Shown: positions 6,806 to 13,850, counted from the stretch's first letter. The stretch is 14,585 bases of DNA from Brevibacterium picturae (GCF_030453725.1 NZ_JAKDJU010000075.1:1-14585); one strand, 5' to 3'. Program-made: numbers and translations. The notes: generated by a model from the sequence alone, not told the origin.

Positions 6806-7882
6806 ATGACTTTCACCGTCAAAGCACTGCAGAAGACCGGCCCCGACCAGCCCTTCCAGGTCGCGAACATCGAACGCCGCGACCCCCGGCCCGATGACGT
6901 GGTCATCGACATCAAGGCCGCCGGAATCTGCCACAGCGACATCCACACCATCCGCAACGAATGGGGCGAAGCGCACTTCCCCCTGACCGTCGGCCACGAG
7001 ATCGCCGGCGTCGTCGAAGCAGTCGGCGCTGAAGTCACCGACTGGAAGGTCGGCGACCGCGTGGGCGTGGGCTGCATGGTCAACTCGTGCGGCGAGTGTG
7101 AGGAATGCCGCGCCGGACAGGAGCAGAACTGCCTCAACGGCCAGGTCGGGACCTACAACTCCACCGACGTCGATGACACCATCACCCAGGGCGGCTACGC
7201 CGAGAAGGTCGTCGTCAACGAGCGCTTCGTCCTACAGATTCCCGATGCCCTCGACTTCGACGTCGCAGCCCCGCTGCTGTGCGCCGGGATCACCACCTAC
7301 GCACCGCTCAACCGGTGGGGCGCAGGCGAGACCAAGGACGGCGCCCCCAAGAAGGTCGCCGTTCTGGGACTCGGCGGACTCGGCCACATGGGCGTCCAGA
7401 TCGCCGTCGCCATGGGAGCCGACGTCACAGTTCTCTCCCGCACCCTGAACAAGGAGAAGGCGGCGCTCGAGCTCGGTGCGAAGCAGATGCTCGCGACGAC
7501 AGAGGATGACTTCTTCAGCAAGCACCGCGGAGAGTTCGACCTCATCCTCAACACGATCAGCGCCGACATTCCCGTCGACAAATACCTGAGCCTGCTCAAG
7601 GCCCGTGGGGTCATGACCGTCGTCGGTATGCCTCCGGAGAAGCAGCAGCTGTCCTTCGCCTCCGTCATCGGCGGTGCCAAGGTGCTTGCCGGATCGATGA
7701 TCGGCGGCATCGCCGAGACCCAGGAGATGCTCGACTTCTGCGCCGAGCACGACATCGCGGCAAAGATCGAGACGGTGAGCATCGACGAGGCGGACGCGAC
7801 CTACGATCGCGTCGTGGCAGGTGACGTGTACTTCCGTGCCGTCATCGACACCTCGACATTCGACGGCGCCGAGGTGGCCTGA
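6806..7882 (+). CDS. Zinc-dependent alcohol dehydrogenase (cinnamyl-alcohol-dehydrogenase/YahK-like)
   Basis: Medium-chain, zinc-dependent alcohol/aldehyde oxidoreductase, 358 aa, cytosolic. Catalytic zinc ligands are C42 (GICHSD), H64-E65 (VGHE) and C159. The structural zinc is held by C95, C98, C101 and C109. The Rossmann fold carries LGLGGLG at 187-193. The stretch after the second strand is SRTLNKE, with Ser-Arg rather than Asp, which in this family usually means NADP(H) preference. The whole pattern is that of the cinnamyl alcohol dehydrogenase group, which reduces a wide range of aldehydes. The ATG has GAGGAG 5 nt upstream. It stands alone downstream of the polymerase with its own leader, and ends only 5 nt from the convergent DUF1772 gene. 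Its physiological substrate cannot be read from sequence. Confidence 0.93.
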   Translation: MTFTVKALQKTGPDQPFQVANIERRDPRPDDVVIDIKAAGICHSDIHTIRNEWGEAHFPLTVGHEIAGVVEAVGAEVTDWKVGDRVGVGCMVNSCGECEECRAGQEQNCLNGQVGTYNSTDVDDTITQGGYAEKVVVNERFVLQIPDALDFDVAAPLLCAGITTYAPLNRWGAGETKDGAPKKVAVLGLGGLGHMGVQIAVAMGADVTVLSRTLNKEKAALELGAKQMLATTEDDFFSKHRGEFDLILNTISADIPVDKYLSLLKARGVMTVVGMPPEKQQLSFASVIGGAKVLAGSMIGGIAETQEMLDFCAEHDIAAKIETVSIDEADATYDRVVAGDVYFRAVIDTSTFDGAEVA

Positions 7883-7887
7883 GCCTC

Positions 7888-8340
7888 TCAGAGCACTGTG
7901 GCAGCGACCGCGATGAGCGCGAACGCGGCGACGATGACCACCACGCGGACGTAATGCAGCCTGTCCCAGCGCTGGTACTGTTCCCGCCAATCGGTGGGAT
8001 GATCCTCTGCGGTCCACGTCAGTGAGCGGTTGTTGATGGGCACCAGCAGCAGAACCGACATGAGCACGCTGATGGCCAGCAGCCCTGTGGCTATGAGCGC
8101 CAAGGTAGCGGTGGGCATGCCCCACGAGACTGCCGTGAGGGCGAGGGTGAGGACGAGCGAGCCGATGTACCAGAAGGGCATCGCTCGTCCCATCATCCTC
8201 CCGCCGTCCGCTCGTGCAGCCAGCGAGGCCGCGACCGGCAGGCGGTGCGTGATCGGATTGATGACGAAGGCGACCGCGAACTCGACTCCGACCATGAGGC
8301 CGACGACTGTCGTGGTGATGACGGCGAGAACGGGTGTCAT
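7888..8340 (-). CDS. DUF1772 family membrane protein
   Basis: A 150-aa protein with four hydrophobic segments. The family pattern is visible in VPINNR near residue 100 and in the following WDRLHYVRV before the last helix, which is characteristic of DUF1772 (a group that includes anthrone oxygenase-like proteins). Whether this one has enzymatic activity is not known. The ATG at 8340 has GAGAGGA 6 nt upstream. It is divergent from a TetR gene, with two operator-like palindromes in the 82-bp gap. DUF1772 genes are often found beside TetR or MarR regulators, so substrate-induced expression is a reasonable inference. Confidence 0.85.
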   Translation of the reverse strand: MTPVLAVITTTVVGLMVGVEFAVAFVINPITHRLPVAASLAARADGGRMMGRAMPFWYIGSLVLTLALTAVSWGMPTATLALIATGLLAISVLMSVLLLVPINNRSLTWTAEDHPTDWREQYQRWDRLHYVRVVVIVAAFALIAVAATVL

Positions 8341-8355
8341 GGGAGATCCTCTCTC

Positions 8356-8386
8356 CTAGCGTTGCTAGAATGTCTAGCAGTGCTAG
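8356..8386. promoter_or_regulatory. Two CTAGC palindromes between DUF1772 and TetR genes
   Basis: CTAGC-GTT-GCTAG (8356-8368) and CTAGC-AGT-GCTAG (8374-8386) are perfect inverted repeats with 3-bp spacers, centred 18 bp apart. They overlap the likely divergent promoters; the DUF1772 ribosome site starts just to the left. The arrangement suits a pair of TetR dimers bound on nearly the same face of the helix, giving autoregulation and repression of DUF1772. Confidence 0.85.
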
Positions 8387-8422
8387 AGTAAGTCCTGTCA
8401 CGGCGAAGCACAAGAGGGGACT

Positions 8423-8983
8423 ATGGCAGATCAGGCGAACCGACTCACGCGCACCGAAGAGCGGCGCCTGAGTATCCTCGCGTCCGCTCGTGAGCGCGCC
8501 GACAGCCACGGGTGGGCGTCGGTGACCACCCGTCATCTCGCCGAGGCCATCGGATACTCCCAACCGGTGCTCTACGGCCACTTTCCCGGCGGCAAGTCGG
8601 AGATCATGCTGACTATCGCGCTCGACGGCTTCGTCGACCTCAGGGATCGGTGCCGAGCGGCTGTCGCCGGCAAGGCGGGGGAGCAGGCAATCGCGCCCGT
8701 GGCGCACTCCTACCTCGAGTTCGCCGATGAGCACCCTGCAGTCTATGAGGCGATGTTCCGGCAGTCGATCGATGCACGCTTTGCCGAAGAGGGCAATGAG
8801 ACGGAGCTGCGTGAATCCTTCGACGCTCTGGCCGACGTCATCGGCGACCCCATCAGCACCGAGGTGTTCTGGGGTGCCCTGCACGGCATCGTCCTGCTCG
8901 AACGTGCCGGGCGAATGCGCCTCAAGGATCGCGACCGGCGAATCGAGGCGCTCAGCACCCGATTCGCAGCACAGGCGAGCTGA
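8423..8983 (+). CDS. TetR family transcriptional regulator (WHG-type C-terminal domain)
   Basis: A 186-aa regulator. The helix-turn-helix spans about residues 10-55, ending in the recognition segment TTRHLAEAIGYSQPVLYGHF. The C-terminal domain has EVFWGALHGIVLLERAG, the W/A-x-x-HG pattern of the TetR WHG-type ligand domain. The ATG is supported by AGAGGGG 4 nt upstream. It is divergent from DUF1772 with two perfect palindromes between, so it probably represses both that gene and itself. The ligand is unknown. VanZ-like 9037 follows in the same direction but has its own promoter-like sequence. Confidence 0.92.
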   Translation: MADQANRLTRTEERRLSILASARERADSHGWASVTTRHLAEAIGYSQPVLYGHFPGGKSEIMLTIALDGFVDLRDRCRAAVAGKAGEQAIAPVAHSYLEFADEHPAVYEAMFRQSIDARFAEEGNETELRESFDALADVIGDPISTEVFWGALHGIVLLERAGRMRLKDRDRRIEALSTRFAAQAS

Positions 8984-9023
8984 GTCGACATCCGGTTCTG
9001 ACCGAGCGCCAAGGATGCGACGG

Positions 9024-9037
9024 TAATATTCTGACAA
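9024..9037 (+). promoter_or_regulatory. Candidate -10 box for leaderless vanZ-like transcript
   Basis: TAATAT (9024-9029) ends 7 nt before the ATG at 9037. No Shine-Dalgarno sequence is present between or just upstream. This is the geometry of a leaderless actinobacterial mRNA starting at the A of ATG. A -35 box is not clear at the usual distance. Confidence 0.5.
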
Positions 9038-9501
9038 TGACGGGTCAGCAGCAGCGGATGGGCAATGCTCCCCTGGCGCTGTTGATTTTCTACACGCTGT
9101 TCATCGCGTTCGTCACTCTCACGCCGCAGCAGCTCGACACCAGTCCCGAGGGCCCCATCGGGCGCCTGCTCGAATTCTTCGCCACTCATCGCGCAACCGA
9201 GTGGCTGACCTATGAGCGCGTCGAGAGGCTGGCCAACGTCGCCATGTTCGTCCCGTTCGGATTCCTGCTCGCGCTGCACCTCGGACGTCGCCGCTGGTGG
9301 CTCGGCGGGGTGATCGGTGCGGCCTTCAGCGGCGTCATCGAGGTATTCCAAGGCACCGTGCTCTCACAGACGAGGTTCGCGACTGTCAGCGACCTGATCA
9401 CCAACACGATCGGGGCCGGAATCGGGGCCGTCCTGGCACTGATCCTGATGCTGCTGCTGCCGCCCGAGGAGAGGGAGTCCGTCGACCGCGTCGTGAGGTA
9501 G
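9037..9501 (+). CDS. VanZ-like family membrane protein
   Basis: A 154-aa protein with three to four membrane helices. VanZ-like hallmarks are present: NVAMFVPFGFLLAL (the N-x-x-x-F-x-P-x-G-F block), FSGVIEVFQ in the next helix, and R-x-x-x-x-SDLITNTIGAGIGA at the C-terminal helix. VanZ itself gives low-level teicoplanin resistance in enterococci, but most actinobacterial family members are uncharacterised membrane proteins, so resistance should not be assumed. The start at 9037 is chosen because a -10-like TAATAT lies 7 nt upstream, and no ribosome site favours the later ATG at 9058. The gene is convergent with MarR across a repeat-filled spacer. Confidence 0.87.
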   Translation: MTGQQQRMGNAPLALLIFYTLFIAFVTLTPQQLDTSPEGPIGRLLEFFATHRATEWLTYERVERLANVAMFVPFGFLLALHLGRRRWWLGGVIGAAFSGVIEVFQGTVLSQTRFATVSDLITNTIGAGIGAVLALILMLLLPPEERESVDRVVR

Positions 9502-9524
9502 CGGTCGTTTAGGCTGACTGTCCG

Positions 9525-9571
9525 TGGGCACTTCGGTGAAACCCTCGATGGGCACTTCGGTGAAACCCTCG
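9525..9571. repeat. Two 24-bp tandem repeats, each a UUCG hairpin
   Basis: A 23-bp sequence at 9525-9547 recurs exactly at 9549-9571 with a one-base linker. Each unit contains GGG-CAC-TTCG-GTG-AAA-CCC, so its plus-strand RNA folds into a CAC/GUG stem capped by a UUCG tetraloop, with a GGG/CCC outer stem and an AAA bulge. It fills most of the 74-bp gap between convergent vanZ-like and MarR stops. It could act as a terminator or be a genome-wide dispersed repeat. Confidence 0.85.
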
Positions 9572-9575
9572 GCGC

Positions 9576-10058
9576 TCAGCCGGCCCTCGGGTCGAGGGCT
9601 GCGATGCACAGATCGAGGGCCTCGCCGAGGTTGGTCTTCTGTGTGTCATCGAGTGTCGAGACCATGAGCGCTGAGATCGTCTCGACCCGCGACACCGCCT
9701 GATCGAGGGCGTCCTCACCCTCTGGGGTCAAGGTCGTGGGCAGAGCCCGTCCGGTCGACGCCTTCGTCGGCCTGGTCACCAGACCCCGATCCTGCAGCCC
9801 GCGCAGCAGCGTGTTCATCGTCTGCCGAGTCACGAAGGCCCCGCGGGCCAGCTCCGAGTTCGATGCGCCCGGTGCCCGCCGCAGCAGTTCGAGACAGGCG
9901 TACTGCGGGGTCGACAGGTCGATCGGCCGCAGGGCCTCGTCCATGCGCGAGCGCAGGGCAGACTGCAGGTGCTTGAGCTGGTAGCCGATCAGCGCGTCGA
10001 GCGCCCCCGGTGGGCTCGAAGCTTCCGGCATTGCCGGCGAATTTACCTCTTGACTCAT
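9576..10058 (-). CDS. MarR family transcriptional regulator
   Basis: A 160-aa winged-helix regulator. The DNA-binding domain runs about residues 40-105: LSTPQYACLELLRRAPGASN, ELARGAFVTRQTMNTLLRGL as helix-turn-helix, then the wing with LVTRPTKASTGRALPTTLT. The dimerisation helices lie at each end, as usual for MarR. I choose the ATG at 10058 (MSQEVNSP). A frame continues upstream to 10142 but through the operator and with Cys-rich, non-family residues. No ribosome site precedes 10058. Instead CAGAAT (reverse of 10065-10070) lies at -12 to -7, suggesting a leaderless message. It is divergent from the VOC gene and probably represses it and itself. The ligand is unknown, with phenolics or oxidants typical of the family. 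Confidence 0.9.
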   Translation of the reverse strand: MSQEVNSPAMPEASSPPGALDALIGYQLKHLQSALRSRMDEALRPIDLSTPQYACLELLRRAPGASNSELARGAFVTRQTMNTLLRGLQDRGLVTRPTKASTGRALPTTLTPEGEDALDQAVSRVETISALMVSTLDDTQKTNLGEALDLCIAALDPRAG

Positions 10059-10064
10059 GTAAGT

Positions 10065-10102
10065 ATTCTGACATACATTGATCATGTCAGAACACTGACA
10101 TG
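10065..10102. promoter_or_regulatory. Nested CTGACAT operator between MarR and VOC genes
   Basis: Two overlapping inverted repeats share a central half-site. CATGTCAG-AACA-CTGACATG (10083-10102) is a perfect 8-bp-arm palindrome. TTCTGACAT (10066-10074) pairs with ATGTCAGAA (10084-10092) over a 9-bp spacer. So the half-site CTGACAT occurs three times in alternating orientation. The left one overlaps the minus-strand CAGAAT -10 box of the MarR gene, and the right palindrome covers the likely VOC promoter. Confidence 0.85.
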
Positions 10103-10125
10103 GCAAACAGAGACAAGAGATTGGA

Positions 10126-10500
10126 ATGATCATGACTGTCACAGGACCGGACTTCGTCGCACTGCAGGTTCGAGATCTCGAGAAGGCGGCCGATTTCTAC
10201 GAAACGCAGATCGGACTCAAGCGGGCGCCGACAGCACCGCCCGGTGCAGTCGTCTTCGCCACCTCACCGATACCCTTCGCCGTCCGTGAGCCGCTGCCGG
10301 ACGTTGATCTCGACTCGGTCGACCGGCCAGGCACCGGCGTGGCACTGTGGTTCGGCTGCGATGACTCACAGGCACTGCACCACAGTCTCGTCGAGGCAGG
10401 GGTCGAGATTCTGCGTGCTCCCGCACCGAGTCCCTTCGGGCTGACCTTCACCTTCGTCGACCCCGACGGCTATGCGGTGACAATCCACGACGCGAGCTGA
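10126..10500 (+). CDS. VOC family (glyoxalase/dioxygenase-fold) protein
   Basis: A 124-aa single-chain member of the vicinal oxygen chelate superfamily. The beta-alpha-beta pattern is typical: FVALQVRDLEKAADFYETQI at the start, then the second module ending FTFVDPDGYAVTIHDAS. The metal-ligand positions are not the textbook His/Glu set: the first strand has Gln where His is common, and the C-terminal strand ends in His rather than Glu. Activity as glyoxalase, dioxygenase or binding protein is therefore open. The ATG at 10126 has AAGAGA 5 nt upstream. ATG 10132 is an alternative. It is the presumed target of the divergent MarR regulator, consistent with a detoxification role. Confidence 0.85.
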   Translation: MIMTVTGPDFVALQVRDLEKAADFYETQIGLKRAPTAPPGAVVFATSPIPFAVREPLPDVDLDSVDRPGTGVALWFGCDDSQALHHSLVEAGVEILRAPAPSPFGLTFTFVDPDGYAVTIHDAS

Positions 10501-10503
10501 GCG

Positions 10504-11610
10504 TTACCTCCCGCGGTCGGCCGAGTCGCGCTCGGAATTGTTGGCCGCGCCGGACTCGGCGGCACTTGTCTCATCTGGACTGATGCCATCGTCGCCGGTG
10601 TCATCTGCATCGGTGTCACCTGCGCTGATGTCATCGGCACTGTCGACTGCAGAGAAGCGCGGAATCCAGCAGGAGACTCGCTGGGCGTAGTCATCGAACT
10701 CGGTGCCGAAGCGCTCCCTGAGATCGGCCTCCTCGTGCGGACGGATCAGCCAGTTCCACAGCAGTGAGCCGACGATGGCGTAGGCGATGACCATCCAGGA
10801 GCCGATGAAGAGCCCGATCGCCGCGCCCTGGGCGATGCCGGCGATCGCCATCGGGTTGCGGACGAAGGCATAGGGACCCCGCTCGACGAGGTGGTGGGCC
10901 ATCGCGGACGGCAATGGGGTGCCGGAACCGAAGTTCGCGATCGACCGTGCCGACCACACCCCGAGGACGCTTGCGACGGCCAGAAGGGCGAAACCGGCCA
11001 CGATCACGAGGATCGGGAACTTCACGGACAAGTTCCAGCGCTCCTCGAACGAATTGATGACCGCGGGCAGGGCAACGAGGAACACTCCCCACAGGACCAC
11101 GAGCTGGATGGTGGTCCTGACCAGGAGCTGAGATCGCACACGCGTGTGTGAGCTGCGGTAGGAGAACGGGCCGATGAGAAGGCTGTCGGACGGGATCCTG
11201 CCGAAGAGCACGAGAGTCCCGGCAATGAGGCTGCCCACTGCGGCGGCGAGCATGAGGACGGCGCCCAGGCCCGCCTCGGTGGTGACGGTCGCATAGATGA
11301 CCATGGAGACCGCGACGAGGGTGGTCCAGGCAGCGGCCGCCCACACAGCCCAGCGAAGATTGAGTGCTGCCAGAGCAGAGCCGACGACGAAGAGCGGAAT
11401 GCCGATGGCGGAGACGAGCAGCGGGTCGAGGCCGCCGAGCGTGGCATCGCGCAGCCTCTCAACTGTGATGATGCCGAGCCACCAGGCGGCACCGGCAAGG
11501 GCCTGGAGGGCGAAGTACATCCGGCCGTGGAAGATTCGCAGCGGCTGGTTCGCTGTGTTGCGCTTGTTGTGCCTGATCCCGGTGACCGGCTTCTTGTCTG
11601 TTCGGCTCAT
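10504..11610 (-). CDS. Isoprenylcysteine carboxyl methyltransferase (ICMT/PEMT-type) family membrane protein
   Basis: A 368-aa polytopic membrane protein. The ICMT/phospholipid methyltransferase signature is in the C-terminal half: GPYAFVRNPMAIAG near residue 245, then NWLIRPHEEADLRERFG and DDYAQRV. These bind S-adenosylmethionine in the family. The N-terminal 150 residues add about four extra hydrophobic segments, making it much longer than the roughly 200-residue bacterial members. The last 50 residues are a low-complexity Asp/Ser/Thr-rich acidic tail. The ATG at 11610 overlaps the PhzF stop by ATGA and gives MSRTDKK. A TTG-type start further upstream would lie inside phzF. Translation is probably coupled to the PhzF-like gene. 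The methyl acceptor is unknown, and bacteria lack prenylated CaaX proteins, so the family name is not a function. Confidence 0.82.
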   Translation of the reverse strand: MSRTDKKPVTGIRHNKRNTANQPLRIFHGRMYFALQALAGAAWWLGIITVERLRDATLGGLDPLLVSAIGIPLFVVGSALAALNLRWAVWAAAAWTTLVAVSMVIYATVTTEAGLGAVLMLAAAVGSLIAGTLVLFGRIPSDSLLIGPFSYRSSHTRVRSQLLVRTTIQLVVLWGVFLVALPAVINSFEERWNLSVKFPILVIVAGFALLAVASVLGVWSARSIANFGSGTPLPSAMAHHLVERGPYAFVRNPMAIAGIAQGAAIGLFIGSWMVIAYAIVGSLLWNWLIRPHEEADLRERFGTEFDDYAQRVSCWIPRFSAVDSADDISAGDTDADDTGDDGISPDETSAAESGAANNSERDSADRGR

Positions 11611-12446
11611 GCGAACGCCGTCCCTCGGAAGCACACGGTCGTCGGTCCGCCGACCCAGACCTCATCGTCTTCATGGGAGATCGAGATGACTCCGGCCCGC
11701 CCAAGCGCTGTGCCCTGGGTGGCGGTGTACTTCGCGGGGGCGAGTCCGGAGCCGATGAGCCACTGGGCGACCGAAGCGTTGAGACTGCCCGTGACCGGGT
11801 CCTCGGCGACGCCGGCGCCGGGGACGAACGCGCGGATCTCGTACTCGTGGTCGGAATCCTCGGGGTGGGGGCCCAGGACGCCGAGCTTGGTGTCGGGAAT
11901 CTGCGAGAAGTCCGGTTCGAGGTCGAGGACCCGCTGCGCGCTCGCCAGTCTCACCGCGGCCCACCCGGGACCGTTGTCGACCCATTGCTGACCGAGGATC
12001 TCATGGCGGTCGACGTGGAGAGCCGCCGCGATCTGCTCGACGAAGCCTTCGTCGAGGTCACCGGTGCGAAACGGCTCGGGGGCGGCGAAGGACAGGGTTC
12101 GGCCACCTCGGCGAAGGTGGACGAGTCCGGCACCGCACTCCTGGACCACGGTCCCCTCGCGGCGGGGGATGCCGCCGGCCTCCAGCCAGGCGGCCGCAGA
12201 GCCGAGGGTCGGGTGGCCGGCGAAGGGGAGCTCACGGGCGGGAGTGAAGATCCGCAGGCGGTAGTCAGCCTGTGGGTCGCTGGGCGGGAGGACGAAGGTG
12301 GTCTCTGACAGGTTCGTCCAATTCGCGATGCGAGCCATCTCCTGATCGCTGAGACCCTCGGCATCGAGGATCACGGCCACAGGGTTGCCACGGTAGGGCT
12401 CGCTGGAGAAGACATCGACTTGGGCGAAAGCTCGATTATGTGGCAA
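11607..12446 (-). CDS. PhzF family phenazine-biosynthesis-like protein (isomerase fold)
   Basis: A 279-aa member of the PhzF/diaminopimelate-epimerase-like fold. The N-terminal module has VDVFSSEPYRGNPVAV and the catalytic-type Glu in NLSETTF (E48), followed by FTPARELPFAGHPTLGSA at 67-83. The second module has EDPVTGS at 215-221. Most PhzF homologues have no link with phenazines, and no phenazine genes are present here. A metabolic isomerase or housekeeping role is more likely. I choose the TTG at 12446 as start because AAGGAG lies exactly 7 nt upstream. The longer frame from a GTG at 12494 has no ribosome site and adds non-family residues. The gene leads a two-gene unit with the ICMT-type protein. 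Confidence 0.87.
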   Translation of the reverse strand: MPHNRAFAQVDVFSSEPYRGNPVAVILDAEGLSDQEMARIANWTNLSETTFVLPPSDPQADYRLRIFTPARELPFAGHPTLGSAAAWLEAGGIPRREGTVVQECGAGLVHLRRGGRTLSFAAPEPFRTGDLDEGFVEQIAAALHVDRHEILGQQWVDNGPGWAAVRLASAQRVLDLEPDFSQIPDTKLGVLGPHPEDSDHEYEIRAFVPGAGVAEDPVTGSLNASVAQWLIGSGLAPAKYTATQGTALGRAGVISISHEDDEVWVGGPTTVCFRGTAFA

Positions 12447-12636
12447 GAGGGGGCTCCTTCGTTGAAAGGGCGCTGTTCTGTGAGGGGCGCGCACTTCCCA
12501 TGGTAAGGGGACGAAGGTCCAGGTCGTGGATCAGGCCCCGCCGCGTCGGGCAGTTGTGGTAAGGAGGCTTGCATGGTTGCGCCGGAGCCCGCCTCCGCGC
12601 CATTGATGCCCAGTGCGCCCAGGGCTGACGGGAGAG
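12447..12636. other. Intergenic region between ROK gene and PhzF-like operon
   Basis: This 190-bp gap contains the PhzF ribosome site (AAGGAG, reverse of 12454-12459), so it presumably holds the operon promoter, but no clear -35/-10 pair stands out. It also contains a hairpin at 12573-12603 and a plus-strand AAGGAGG followed by a 24-codon frame (see findings). GC content is high throughout, and I see no tRNA or other RNA gene. Confidence 0.5.
12573..12603 (-). terminator. Possible terminator hairpin after the ROK gene
   Basis: ATGG (12573-12576) pairs with CCAT (12600-12603), and CGGAG (12583-12587) with CTCCG (12593-12597), with a five-base loop and an uneven internal loop. It lies 34 nt beyond the ROK stop in the direction of transcription. 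There is no U-run, so the call is tentative. Confidence 0.25.
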
Positions 12637-13824
12637 CTACCGGCTGAGGGCGGCTGCGATCCGGTCGGGAGACAGGGCCGCGTCGATGGCCAGGTGCGCC
12701 GCACCCAGAATGGCCGCGTCTTTGGCTGCGCGTGATGGGGCGATCATCAGATGCTCGGTCGACAGCGGGATCGAGCGCGCGTAGACGACCTCGCGGACCC
12801 CGGCCACGAGGTGTTCGGCCGCCTGTGCCATGGTCCCGCCGATGAGGATGAGCGAGGGATTCATCAGGCTCACGCATGTGGTGAGGACCTCGCCGAGGTC
12901 GCGGCCGGCCTGGCGGACGGCCTGAATCGCCTGCAGGTCGCCGGCCTTGACGAGTGCCACCACGTCGGCCGGAGTCGTTGTCGCCACACCCGATCCCGCC
13001 AGGGACCGGGCGATGGCACGTCCCGAGGCGACCGCTTCGAGGCATCCGCGATTGCCGCAGGCGCAGGGAGCATCGGCTGCGCGTGGCAGGGCGACATGGC
13101 CGATGTCTCCCGCGGCCCCGTGCGAGCCGCGGCGCAGCGAGCCGCCGGAGATGATGCCGGCGCCGATGCCCGTGGCGACCTTGACGAAGAGGAGATCCGT
13201 GGTGTCCGGCCAGGCGAAGTTGCGCTCGCCGAGCGCCATGATGTTGACGTCATTGTCGACGAGAACCGGGGCGGTGAACGTCTGTTTGAGGGCACCGGGC
13301 AGATCGAAGCGATCCCAACCGGGCATGATCGGCGGATTGATCGGGCGGCCGGTCGAGAACTCCACGGGCCCGGGAAGCCCGATGCCCACCCCGACCACGT
13401 CCGCAGCACTGCGATCGGCCGTCTCGAGCAGGCTCAGCGCCGAAGCTGTCAGCCACTCGATGGCGCTGACGGGGCCGTCGGAGATCTCGCGTTCCTCGCC
13501 GAGCTCCGCGAGGACGGTGCCGGTCAGGTCCGTGACGGCGAGCCGAGCGTGTGAGGCGCCGAAGTCTGCGGCGACGACCACCCTGGCCCGGGGATTGAAG
13601 GCGAACTGCGAGCTCGGCCGACCGCCGGTCGACGCAGCGTCACTGACGGGGGTGATGAGCCCGAGGCCGAGGAGCTGGTCGATCCTCTGGGCGACGGTGG
13701 GGCGGGAGAGGCCGGTCGACTTCGCCAGATCGGCCCGAGTCCGTGGCTGCCCGTCACGCAGCAGCTGGAAGAGCCCGCCGGCATGCGACAGGTCGGGTGC
13801 TTGCGAAGCGATCACCTGGCTCAT
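12637..13824 (-). CDS. ROK family transcriptional repressor/sugar kinase-fold protein
   Basis: A 395-aa ROK regulator of the NagC/XylR/Mlc type. A winged helix-turn-helix is at residues 28-52 (TRADLAKSTGLSRPTVAQRI). The kinase-fold part begins with the phosphate-binding DFGAS (D87). DND at 190-192 stands where sugar kinases keep the catalytic Asp, and the zinc motif is present with H243 and C254, C256, C261 (CACGNRGCLE). Kinase residues look kept, so it could bind or even phosphorylate a sugar, but the HTH argues for regulation. ATG 13824 (MSQVIASQ) is taken as start. ATG 13842 is the alternative, and neither has a ribosome site. It is divergent from a Gfo/Idh oxidoreductase with AT-rich palindromes between, suggesting it controls sugar or polyol catabolism. 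Confidence 0.92.
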   Translation of the reverse strand: MSQVIASQAPDLSHAGGLFQLLRDGQPRTRADLAKSTGLSRPTVAQRIDQLLGLGLITPVSDAASTGGRPSSQFAFNPRARVVVAADFGASHARLAVTDLTGTVLAELGEEREISDGPVSAIEWLTASALSLLETADRSAADVVGVGIGLPGPVEFSTGRPINPPIMPGWDRFDLPGALKQTFTAPVLVDNDVNIMALGERNFAWPDTTDLLFVKVATGIGAGIISGGSLRRGSHGAAGDIGHVALPRAADAPCACGNRGCLEAVASGRAIARSLAGSGVATTTPADVVALVKAGDLQAIQAVRQAGRDLGEVLTTCVSLMNPSLILIGGTMAQAAEHLVAGVREVVYARSIPLSTEHLMIAPSRAAKDAAILGAAHLAIDAALSPDRIAAALSR

Positions 13825-13829
13825 CCGTT

Positions 13830-13850
13830 CAGTAAAGCACATCAGTAAAG
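13830..13850. repeat. Direct repeat CAGTAAAG at the 5' end of the ROK gene
   Basis: CAGTAAAG occurs at 13830-13837 and 13843-13850, 13 bp apart, overlapping the alternative ATG at 13842. It resembles the AGTAAA/TTTACT type half-sites often seen near ROK genes and shares AAAGT/ACTTT character with the operator further right. It may be a second regulator contact, but could be chance. Confidence 0.4.

Noticed and set aside
7232..9037. 601-codon minus-strand frame across ADH, DUF1772 and TetR
   Set aside because: It covers three well-supported genes and their operators and shows no family motifs.
9037..9501. Glycopeptide resistance gene vanZ
   Set aside because: Only family-level resemblance; no vanHAX or VanRS genes are present, so a resistance role is not supported.
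9525..9571. CRISPR-like repeat
   Set aside because: Only two units with a one-base linker, no spacers and no cas genes nearby.
11673..12308. Plus-strand frame opposite the PhzF-like gene
   Set aside because: Gly/Glu/Val-rich shadow; the minus strand carries the full PhzF pattern.
11607..12446. Phenazine biosynthesis cluster
   Set aside because: PhzF homologues are widespread, and no other phz genes are in the window.
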